Shown here piece after piece: positions 7,813 to 14,745 of a DNA stretch of 64,000 nt (its first letter is position 1; each line of letters opens with the position of its first letter). Position numbers and translations under genes: made by a program. The stretch is from RI-43 sp033764725 (GTDB lineage: Bacteria; Pseudomonadota; Alphaproteobacteria; Caulobacterales; Aquidulcibacteraceae), in assembly GCA_033764725.1 (NCBI GenBank), contig JANRIR010000040.1, forward strand, positions 62,001-126,000, written 5' to 3'. The notes below the pieces were generated by a model, which was given only the letters and a program-made list of their open reading frames with translations, was not told the origin of the DNA and did no database searches.

Positions 7813-8441
7813 TGCGTGACGGCGAGCGCCGCGGCGCCGGCTGGGACGCGCTGCGCGCCCACCGGTGGGACGCCGCCCGCCGCGCCTTCGCCCCGCTCGC
7901 CGAGCAGGGCGACCCGAGCGCCTGCCTGGGCCTTGGGCTTTTGCTGTGGGCCGGCCGCGGCGCGCCGCGCAGCCCGACCGAGGCCCTCGCCCTGTTCCGC
8001 CGCGCCGCTTCGAGCGGTCAGCCCGACGCCCAGACCGCGCTGGCCGCCGCGCTTGGCGCGGAGGACAGGGAAGCCGCCCGCGCGCTGCTGACCCAGGCCG
8101 CCCAGCAGGGCTACCCGCCTGCAATGGCGCAGCTCGCCGCGCACGCCGACGATCCCGCCCAACGCATCGCCTGGGCCCGCCGCGCCGCAGAGGCCGGCGA
8201 GCCGGACGCGATGGCCCTGCTCGGCCGCCTGCTCGCCAGGACGCCGGCGCGCGCGGAAGCGCTCGGCTGGCTTTACGCAGCGGCGGCCCTCGGCGCCGAT
8301 TCCGACGCCGCGCGCGACGCCCGGGCGCTGGCCCGCCTGATGCTTGCGCGCGACATTCGGGCCGGCCAAAACCAGGGCCGCGCGCTGGTGAAGCGCTTCA
8401 AGGCCAAGCCGGGCCTGCCGGCGCCTTTGCCCCAGGGATGA
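7809..8441 (+). CDS. Sel1-like / TPR-like repeat protein
   Basis: A 210-residue helical repeat protein of unknown partner. Units of about 36 residues such as AEQGDPSACLGLGLLLWAGRG, ASSGQPDAQTALAAALG, AQQGYPPAMAQLA and AEAGEPDAMALLGRLLA carry the G-x-x-x-A-x-x-x-L-G spacing of Sel1 repeats. There is no signal peptide or membrane span, and the C-terminus is basic. The ATG at 7809 overlaps the erpA stop (ATGA). It is probably co-transcribed with erpA and the following nitroreductase. Confidence 0.75.
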   Translation: MMRDGERRGAGWDALRAHRWDAARRAFAPLAEQGDPSACLGLGLLLWAGRGAPRSPTEALALFRRAASSGQPDAQTALAAALGAEDREAARALLTQAAQQGYPPAMAQLAAHADDPAQRIAWARRAAEAGEPDAMALLGRLLARTPARAEALGWLYAAAALGADSDAARDARALARLMLARDIRAGQNQGRALVKRFKAKPGLPAPLPQG

Positions 8442-9115
8442 TCATGACGCCGACCGAAGCCATCTACCGCCGCACCTCGATCCGCGCCTACAAGCCCGAT
8501 CCCCTGCCCCAGACGCTGGTGCGCGAGGTCCTCGATGCGGCGCGCTGGGCGCCCTCGGGCGGCAATGTGCAGCCTTGGAAAGTGATCGCGGTGGCGGGAG
8601 ATGAACGCCAGGCCGTCATCGACATCCTCAAGGGCGTGATGCAGAGCAATCCGCGCGGCGAATTCGGCGACCGTCCGGTCTATCCCGACAATCTCTGGGA
8701 GCCGCACAAATCCTGGCGCTTCAAGGTCGGCGAGGACATGTACGGCCTTATCGGCATCCCGCGCGAGGACAAGTTCGCGCGCATGGCCTGGTTCGCCCGC
8801 AACGCGGAATTCTTCGGCGCGCCGGTGGGCCTGTTCTTCATCATCGACAAGCGCATGGGCCATGGCCAGTGGGCGCATATGGGCATGTTCATGCAATCGG
8901 TCGCGCTCGCCGCGATCGAGCGCGGCGTGTCGTCCTGCATGCAGGAGTATTGGGCGCTCGCGCGCGACTCGCTGAAGGCGCATTTTCAATTGCCGGAAAC
9001 CGAAATGGTCTATTGTGGCATGGCGCTCGGCTACGCCGACGATGACGCGCCGGTCAACAAACTACGCACCGACCGCGCCGCGGTGGAGGAATTCACGTCG
9101 TTTCGGGGGTTCTAG
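8438..9115 (+). CDS. Nitroreductase family flavoprotein
   Basis: FMN-dependent oxidoreductase of the nitroreductase fold, with NAD(P)H as expected donor; the physiological substrate cannot be told. The 225-residue protein has the N-terminal RRTSIRAYKPDPLP (FMN-phosphate binding Arg/Ser), WAPSGGNVQPWKVIAVAG and the C-terminal MALGYADDDAPVNKLRTDR, all standard family landmarks. The start ATG at 8438 overlaps the preceding stop (ATGA), which rejects longer in-frame extensions that would run through the Sel1 gene in another frame. Confidence 0.9.
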   Translation: MIMTPTEAIYRRTSIRAYKPDPLPQTLVREVLDAARWAPSGGNVQPWKVIAVAGDERQAVIDILKGVMQSNPRGEFGDRPVYPDNLWEPHKSWRFKVGEDMYGLIGIPREDKFARMAWFARNAEFFGAPVGLFFIIDKRMGHGQWAHMGMFMQSVALAAIERGVSSCMQEYWALARDSLKAHFQLPETEMVYCGMALGYADDDAPVNKLRTDRAAVEEFTSFRGF

Positions 9116-9444
9116 AGCCGCGCAGAGACGTATTGCGCGGAGAACAGGATCGCGGCGACCACAAGCCCCACCAGCGGCCAGAAATAAAGCCGACGCACAG
9201 CGCGGTCGCGCGGGCCCCAGATGTAAGCGAGCCAGCCGCGCGCCAGGCTGATCACGCAGATCGCAGGCAACAGCGCAGCGGCGAGCACATAGGCTGCGGT
9301 CAGGATCGAGTCGAGCGAGCGCGGCTCAAGCTCGGCCAGCGATACGGCCTGCAGCACATTCGACGCCACCAGATCCGGCGCGATCACGATCGGCGCCAGG
9401 CACGCCGCCGTGCCGACGATCATTGCAGGAAGGCGCAAATTCAT
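9112..9444 (-). CDS. Small integral membrane protein, function unknown
   Basis: I do not recognise this family. The 110-residue product has three hydrophobic spans (about residues 7-27, 46-66 and 84-104) with short polar loops; RGWLAYIWGPRDRAVRR forms a positive cytoplasmic loop. Its ATG overlaps the stop of the second small membrane gene (ATGA at 9441-9444), so the two are a coupled pair and may form a complex. It converges on the nitroreductase gene with a four-base overlap of the coding ends. Confidence 0.6.
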   Translation of the reverse strand: MNLRLPAMIVGTAACLAPIVIAPDLVASNVLQAVSLAELEPRSLDSILTAAYVLAAALLPAICVISLARGWLAYIWGPRDRAVRRLYFWPLVGLVVAAILFSAQYVSARL

Positions 9445-9761
9445 GGTTTTCGGCGGCCGAAATCAAGCACGCCGTCTTCGGCGACGTCGACGATGGCGAA
9501 GATGACGCCCATCGCGATGAGCCAGCCCAGGGGAGCAAGCGCGATCAAGGTCGCGTGCGCGCCGCCGGCGCTCCACGCCCACGCCGTGGCCGCCAGCGCG
9601 GCCGGCGGGAAGCTCCAGGTCAGGACCGCAGCGATCGCCAGCAGCCGCCGCGAGCGCCAGGCCGCCCGCTCCTCCGGCTGCAGAAGCCGGAACGCCGCAG
9701 CAACGCACGCGGCCGCGGCGGCGAGGTTGAACAGCGAGAATGCAAGGAGCGGCGCCCACAT
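9441..9761 (-). CDS. Small integral membrane protein, function unknown
   Basis: A 106-residue product with three predicted hydrophobic stretches (about 3-24, 40-60 and 68-92) and a basic loop ERAAWRSRR. The C-terminus VDVAEDGVLDFGRRKP is likely cytoplasmic. It is translationally coupled to the 9112-9444 gene. No family is recognised and no conserved catalytic motif is visible. It is divergent from xthA across a gap of about 120 bp. Confidence 0.6.
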   Translation of the reverse strand: MWAPLLAFSLFNLAAAAACVAAAFRLLQPEERAAWRSRRLLAIAAVLTWSFPPAALAATAWAWSAGGAHATLIALAPLGWLIAMGVIFAIVDVAEDGVLDFGRRKP

Positions 9762-9883
9762 GCGTCTTTCCTAGCACAGGCCGCCGCACCGGTCTTGTCT
9801 TGCAAGGCCCGCGAAGTCAGCCGAGCATAGGTCTTCTGTGGGCTGCGCTCTTTCTGCGACAGCGCTGCATTCGCGAGGTCGCC

Positions 9884-10672
9884 ATGGCGTTCAAAATCGC
9901 CACGTGGAATGTCAATTCAATCCTGGCGCGATTGCCCACCGCCCTCGAAGTGCTCAAGCAGATCGACGCAGATGTCGTGTGTCTTCAAGAGATCAAATGC
10001 GAGGACATAAAGTTTCCAAGACTCGAAATCGAGGCTTTGGGCTATGCGGTCGAGACGTTTGGGCAGAAGAGCTATAATGGCGTGGCGCTTCTGTCGCGCT
10101 GGCGCATGAGCGATGTGCGCCGCGGCCTTCCAGGCGACGACGGCGACGACCAGGCGCGCTATCTCGAAGCCGTGATCGAGCGTCCCGACGGCGTCGTCCG
10201 CGCAGCCTCGCTTTACGCGCCCAACGGCAACCCGATCGACACCGACAAATTCGCCTACAAGCAGCGCTGGATGGCGCGTCTCGCCGCGCACGCGCGCGAG
10301 CTATTGGCTTTCGAAGAACCCCTCGCGCTCGCCGGCGACTACAACGTCATCCCGCGCGACGGCGACGCCGACGACGCGCCCTCCTGGGCCGGCGACGCGC
10401 TGATCTCGCAGGAGGCGCGCGACGGCTATCGCACGCTGTTGCATCTGGGCTTGGAGGACGCCTTCATGCAGGCCGACGCGCGCGCAGGCCAATACACGTT
10501 CTGGGATTATCAGGCCGGCGCCTGGCGGCGCAATCACGGCATCCGCATCGATCATATCGTGGTGTCGCCGCAGGCGGCCGACGCGCTCGCCGGCGTCGCC
10601 ATCCACAAGGATGCGCGCGCGATGGACAAGCCCAGCGATCATGTTCCCGTGATCGCGACCTTCGCCTTGTGA
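9884..10672 (+). CDS. xthA: Exodeoxyribonuclease III
   Basis: AP endonuclease / 3'-5' exonuclease of base-excision repair, in the exonuclease-endonuclease-phosphatase family. The 262-residue protein starts MAFKIATWNVNSI and shows the metal-binding Glu in CLQEIK (residue 36), YNGVALLSR, the active-site stretch LAGDYNVIP, IRIDHIVVSP and the terminal SDHVPVIA with the catalytic His. An in-frame ORF runs upstream to 9740, but the family N-terminus fixes the ATG at 9884, which has an AGGTCGCC stretch just before it. Confidence 0.95.
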   Translation: MAFKIATWNVNSILARLPTALEVLKQIDADVVCLQEIKCEDIKFPRLEIEALGYAVETFGQKSYNGVALLSRWRMSDVRRGLPGDDGDDQARYLEAVIERPDGVVRAASLYAPNGNPIDTDKFAYKQRWMARLAAHARELLAFEEPLALAGDYNVIPRDGDADDAPSWAGDALISQEARDGYRTLLHLGLEDAFMQADARAGQYTFWDYQAGAWRRNHGIRIDHIVVSPQAADALAGVAIHKDARAMDKPSDHVPVIATFAL

Positions 10673-10678
10673 GGCCCC

Positions 10679-11044
10679 ATGCTGAAGCTCACCTTCTGCC
10701 TCGTGCGCCTGCCGCATCTCACGCGAGAGTCGTTCCAGGATTATTGGCTGAACACGCACGGCCCGCTCGTGGCGAGCGTGAAGGACGTGCTGCGCATCCG
10801 TCGCTATGTGCAGATGCATTCCGCCGCGCCCGCCCTCTCCGCCGATATCCGCGCGACCCGCAACGGCCCTGAGCAATATGACGGCGTCGCGCAATTGTGG
10901 TGGGACGGGTTCGAGGATTTGGCCGCAACCGCAAACGATCCCGCCGCGCGCGAGGCGGGGCGGATGCTTCTGGAAGACGAGAAGCGCTTCATCGATCTGT
11001 CCCGCTCGCCGCTGTGGTGGGGCGAGGAGAAGCAGATCATCTGA
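10679..11044 (+). CDS. EthD domain protein
   Basis: A 121-residue ferredoxin-like-fold protein of the EthD family, whose founding member is needed for ethyl tert-butyl ether degradation in Rhodococcus; most members have no known reaction. Typical features are FCLVRLPHLTRESFQDYWLN, with the family's F-x-x-Y-W-x-x-x-H pattern (YWLNTHGP), and a C-terminal FIDLSRSPLWWGEE. It follows xthA by 6 bp in the same direction, so the two are probably co-transcribed. Confidence 0.75.
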   Translation: MLKLTFCLVRLPHLTRESFQDYWLNTHGPLVASVKDVLRIRRYVQMHSAAPALSADIRATRNGPEQYDGVAQLWWDGFEDLAATANDPAAREAGRMLLEDEKRFIDLSRSPLWWGEEKQII

Positions 11045-11677
11045 TCACGTCGCCGGCGGCCGCGCCGCGAAGAACAGCCACACCGCGATCGCCGCGAGCG
11101 CCAGCGCGAAGCCGCGCCGCGTGAAGCGTTCACGCGCGCTCGCCTGCGGCCCAAGCACGACCGCGCCGACGCGCGCGGCGGCGAGGACGGTCGCGAGATG
11201 CACGACGATGCTGACTGCAATGTGCAATGATCCCAGGATCAAAGTCTGCGCCCAATAGGGCGCCCCGTCCGGCCTGATGAAGCTCGGCGTCAGCGCCACA
11301 TAGAGAAGCGCCGCCTTCGGGTTCAGCACGTTGGCGATGAAGCCGCGCACAAATGGCGCCTGCGGATCGATGGCCTCTTCGGCTTTCGCATCCGCGTCGC
11401 GCCAGCAATCCCAGGCCAGCCACAGCATGTAGGCGCAGCCCGCCCAGCGCAGCGCGTGCAGCACGATCGGCTGGCGCGCCGCGATCTCGGCGACGCCGAA
11501 CGCGGAAGCGACGAGGATCGCGCATAAGCCCGCCGTGACGCCGGCGACAGCGCGCACGCCCGCCTGCCTGCCGGACTGCATCGACAGAATGGCCAGATAG
11601 CCCATGTTCGGACCTGGCGTCAGCTCCATCAGCAGCGACGCCGCCAGGAACGCGCCAAGGCTTTCGAGCGTGGGCAT
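11045..11677 (-). CDS. LysE/RhtB family amino-acid exporter
   Basis: Inner-membrane exporter of the LysE/RhtB family; the substrate is probably an amino acid or a derivative. The 210-residue protein has the diagnostic N-terminus LMELTPGPNMGYLAILSMQSGRQAG (TPGPN motif), a second signature FIANVLNPKAALLYVAL (NPKxxLF/Y), and about six hydrophobic spans. The ATG at 11677 is chosen because it directly precedes the conserved start; longer in-frame sequence runs into the preceding SnoaL gene. It converges with the EthD gene. Confidence 0.9.
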   Translation of the reverse strand: MPTLESLGAFLAASLLMELTPGPNMGYLAILSMQSGRQAGVRAVAGVTAGLCAILVASAFGVAEIAARQPIVLHALRWAGCAYMLWLAWDCWRDADAKAEEAIDPQAPFVRGFIANVLNPKAALLYVALTPSFIRPDGAPYWAQTLILGSLHIAVSIVVHLATVLAAARVGAVVLGPQASARERFTRRGFALALAAIAVWLFFAARPPAT

Positions 11678-11679
11678 CC

Positions 11680-12033
11680 TCAGCCGGCAGCCGGCGGATC
11701 CATGAAATCGCGATAGAACACGATCTTGCCGTCGCGCACGCGATAGAGCCCGCAGCCCGTGCGCACGCCGCCGGGCAGATTGGCGCGCCACAGCGCCCAC
11801 GCCGTTTCATGATCGCCGCGCAATTCGACCAGATCAAAGCTGATGTTGCGCTTGCCCATCTCCTCCACCATCAGCGCCATGAAGCGTTGAATGGCGGCTT
11901 TCCCCTCGAACACGCCATAGATCGGATCGACGATTGTTGCGTCATCAGCGAACAGATCGACGAGCTTGGAATAGTCGCGGTCGTTCTGGACGGTCCAGAA
12001 CGCGGTCATGACATCATAGGCTTGGCCGGGCAT
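11680..12033 (-). CDS. SnoaL/NTF2-like protein
   Basis: A 117-residue cone-fold protein of the SnoaL/NTF2 superfamily, which includes ketosteroid isomerase-like enzymes and many binding proteins. It shows the usual pattern: helix (AFWTVQNDRDYSKLVDLF), then ADDATIVDPIYGVFEGKAAIQRFM, then beta-strands ending GLYRVRDGKIVFYRDFMDP. Which substrate it acts on cannot be judged. It starts 3 bp after the ilvD stop and ends 3 bp before the LysE gene, so it sits in a tight minus-strand run. Confidence 0.8.
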   Translation of the reverse strand: MPGQAYDVMTAFWTVQNDRDYSKLVDLFADDATIVDPIYGVFEGKAAIQRFMALMVEEMGKRNISFDLVELRGDHETAWALWRANLPGGVRTGCGLYRVRDGKIVFYRDFMDPPAAG

Positions 12034-12035
12034 GG

Positions 12036-13763
12036 TCAGATATCCGCATAGACGTGTTTTTCGAACGCGGCGCCGGGATGCGTCACCGCCCCGAGATGGG
12101 CCGGCCCCACGCCTTGGGCGTATTTCCACAGCGCGCCGGAGGCGTAATTGGTCTCGCGCGGCGCCCAGTTTTTCTTGCGCTCTGCGAGTTCGGCTTCGCT
12201 CACCTCAAGATCGATGCGACCGCTGCCGGCGTCGATGGCGATGATGTCGCCGTCCTTCACCAGCGCGATCGGCCCGCCCAATTGCGCTTCCGGCCCGACA
12301 TGGCCGATGCAGAAGCCGCGCGTGGCGCCGGAGAAGCGGCCGTCGGTGATCAGCGCCACCTTGTCGCCCATGCCTTGGCCGTAGAGCGCGGCGGTGGTCG
12401 ACAGCATTTCGCGCATGCCCGGCCCGCCGCGCGGGCCCTCATAGCGGATGACGAGCACCTCGCCCTCCTTGAAGCGGCCATGCGTGACGGCGTCGAAGCA
12501 GGCCTCCTCGCCGTCGAACACGCGCGCGGGGCCGCGGAAGCGAATATTCTCCAATCCCGCAATCTTCACGATGGCGCCGTCCGGCGCGAGCGAGCCCCAG
12601 AGGCCCACGACGCCGCCATCGCTGGAGAGCGGCTTGTCGAACGGGCGGATCACGTCCTGATCCGCGCGCCAGGCGACGCCCTCGAGATTTTCCCGCAGCG
12701 TTTTGCCCGTCACGGTCATCACGTCGCCGTGCAGCAACCCCGCATCGAGCAGCACGCGCAGAAGCGCCGGCACGCCGCCCGCCTCGCCCATATGCTTTGC
12801 GACATATTTGCCGCCGGGCTGAAGATCGCACAGCCACGGGGTTTTCTTGAACGCGCGCGCCACATCCTCCAGCGTGAAGCGCACGCCCGCTTCATGCGCC
12901 ATAGCCGGCAGATGCAGGCCGCCATTGGTCGATCCGCCGGTGGCGGCGATCACCACCGCGGCGTTCTCGAACGCTTCGCGGGTGCAGATGTCGCGCGGGC
13001 GGAGGTTTTTCTCCAGAAGCGCAACGACCGCCTCGCCGCTGGCGCGGGCATAGGCGTCGCGGCTCTCGTACGGCGCAGGCAGCGCCGAGGACAAAGGCAG
13101 CGCAAGGCCGATCGCTTCGGAGACGCACGCCATCGTGTTGGCGGTGTATTGGCCCCCGCACGCGCCGTCGCCCGGGCAGGCGTGCTTCTCGAGATCGCAC
13201 AGATCGTCGAGGCTCATTTTGCCGGCGGCGTGCGAGCCCACGCCTTCGAACAGGTCGCGCACGTTCACTTCGCGCCCGCGCCAAAGGCCCGGCAGGATCG
13301 AACCGCCATAGAGAAACACGCTCGGCACATTGAGGCGCAGCATCGCCATCATCATGCCCGGCAGGCTCTTGTCGCAGCCGGCGACGCCGACAAGCGCGTC
13401 ATAGCAATGGCCGCGCATCGTCAGCTCGACGGAATCGGCGATCACCTCGCGCGACACCAGGGAGGAGCGCATGCCTTCGTGGCCCATGGCGATGCCGTCG
13501 GTGACGGTGATGGTGCAGAACTCGCGCGGCGTGGCGCCGGCGGCCTTGACCCCTTCAGACACCACATGCGCCTGGCGCATCAGCGCGGTGTTGCACGGCG
13601 CCGCCTCGTTCCAGCACGACGCGACGCCAACGAAAGGCTGTTGGATCTCCTTGGTGCCGAGGCCCATGGCGTAATAATAGGAGCGGTGCGGCGCGCGTTC
13701 GGGCCCCATCGTGGTGTGGCGCGACGGCAGTTTCGATTTGTCCCAGCGGGTCATATTGTCCAT
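12036..13763 (-). CDS. ilvD: Dihydroxy-acid dehydratase (IlvD/Edd family)
   Basis: Fe-S dehydratase that converts 2,3-dihydroxy-acids to 2-keto acids in valine, leucine and isoleucine synthesis. The 575-residue product shows the three cluster/Mg-binding Cys contexts VASCWNEAAPCN, GVAGCDKSLPG and CPGDGACGGQYTANTMA, and the C-terminal active-site serine region TDGRFSGATRGFCIGH. The length and the Cys pattern fit the branched-chain pathway enzyme better than the sugar-acid dehydratases of the same family, though a sugar-acid role is not excluded. The ATG at 13763 avoids overlap with the preceding gene; 13793 and 13754 are alternatives. Confidence 0.88.
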   Translation of the reverse strand: MDNMTRWDKSKLPSRHTTMGPERAPHRSYYYAMGLGTKEIQQPFVGVASCWNEAAPCNTALMRQAHVVSEGVKAAGATPREFCTITVTDGIAMGHEGMRSSLVSREVIADSVELTMRGHCYDALVGVAGCDKSLPGMMMAMLRLNVPSVFLYGGSILPGLWRGREVNVRDLFEGVGSHAAGKMSLDDLCDLEKHACPGDGACGGQYTANTMACVSEAIGLALPLSSALPAPYESRDAYARASGEAVVALLEKNLRPRDICTREAFENAAVVIAATGGSTNGGLHLPAMAHEAGVRFTLEDVARAFKKTPWLCDLQPGGKYVAKHMGEAGGVPALLRVLLDAGLLHGDVMTVTGKTLRENLEGVAWRADQDVIRPFDKPLSSDGGVVGLWGSLAPDGAIVKIAGLENIRFRGPARVFDGEEACFDAVTHGRFKEGEVLVIRYEGPRGGPGMREMLSTTAALYGQGMGDKVALITDGRFSGATRGFCIGHVGPEAQLGGPIALVKDGDIIAIDAGSGRIDLEVSEAELAERKKNWAPRETNYASGALWKYAQGVGPAHLGAVTHPGAAFEKHVYADI

Positions 13764-13779
13764 CCGTTCTGCGCGGGTC

Positions 13780-14745
13780 TCATGCCGCGGCAAGCGCCTT
13801 CAATCCGTCTTCGACGCTGACGACAGGGCGATAGTCCAGGTCGCGCCGCGCCTTGGAATCGTCGAGGATGCAATCACGCGACATGACCATTGCGGCGAAC
13901 GGCGTCAGCGGCGGCGCGCCCTTCAGGTTGAACGCACGCCACGCGCCGGCGCTGATCGCAGCGACCGCATCGGCGGCCCACGACGGGGTGTTGCGGTCCG
14001 CCAGCGTGAGGCCGCGCGAGGCCGCCATGCCGGAGATCATCTCGCGCATGCTGCGCGCGCCGTCGTCGAGCACAAAATACGCCTCGCCGCCGCCGCCGCG
14101 CGTAAGCGCGCAGCCGATCGCTGCGACGAGATTGTCGATATGCGTGGTGGAGGTGACGGCCTTCCCGTGATCGATCCAGCTCCATTGGCCCGACGCCGCC
14201 ATGGTTTCGATCATCGGCAATAAAGTCAGATCGCCCGGTCCCCAGATGAAACGCGGGCGCAAGATTAGCGTCTCGAAGCCGGGCGCGTTGGCGGCGCGCA
14301 CCAGCATTTCCGCCTGCGCCTTGGTGGCGGAATAGGGATAGGGCGAGTTGGGCGCGAGCGGATACGTCTCATCGACATGGCGCAGATGCTGCCCTTTCAG
14401 CAGCGCCGCCTCGGTGCCGATATGAATGAAGCGGCGCACGCCCGCCGCGCGCGCGGCCTCCAGCATGCGCCGCGCACCCTCGACATTGAAGCGCCGCCAC
14501 GCATCGCGCGGCCCCCACGCCTCGACGAACGCCGCGCAATGCAGCACGATCTCCGCATCGCCGATATGGGCGGGAGAGACATCCTCGAGATCGCAGCGCA
14601 CCGGCTGGGCGCCGGTCTCGCGTATGATCGCGTCGGAACGATCCGAGCGCGACATCGCCCGCACCGTGAAACCGTCGCGAACAAACGCGCGCGCCGCTGC
14701 CCCGCCCACGAAGCCCGACGCGCCGGTGACGAAAATTCTCGTCAT
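13780..14745 (-). CDS. NAD-dependent epimerase/dehydratase (3-beta-HSD-like)
   Basis: Extended short-chain dehydrogenase with an N-terminal Rossmann fold (FVTGASGFVGGAAARAF, the NAD-binding GxxGxxG), acidic CDLEDVSP, HCAAFVEAWG, and the catalytic Tyr/Lys in YPYSATKAQAE. RPRFIWGPGD follows as in 3-beta-hydroxysteroid dehydrogenase-like members. The 321-residue length is typical. The substrate is unknown. Its start overlaps the valS stop (ATGA at 14742-14745), so it is probably made from the valS transcript. Confidence 0.85.
   Translation of the reverse strand: MTRIFVTGASGFVGGAAARAFVRDGFTVRAMSRSDRSDAIIRETGAQPVRCDLEDVSPAHIGDAEIVLHCAAFVEAWGPRDAWRRFNVEGARRMLEAARAAGVRRFIHIGTEAALLKGQHLRHVDETYPLAPNSPYPYSATKAQAEMLVRAANAPGFETLILRPRFIWGPGDLTLLPMIETMAASGQWSWIDHGKAVTSTTHIDNLVAAIGCALTRGGGGEAYFVLDDGARSMREMISGMAASRGLTLADRNTPSWAADAVAAISAGAWRAFNLKGAPPLTPFAAMVMSRDCILDDSKARRDLDYRPVVSVEDGLKALAAA

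Noticed and set aside
6057..8441. 794-codon plus-strand open frame across the dGTPase gene
   Set aside because: It runs antisense to dgt and only its end (from 7809) has a family match. The long frame is a result of high GC in codon third positions and begins inside a palindromic repeat.
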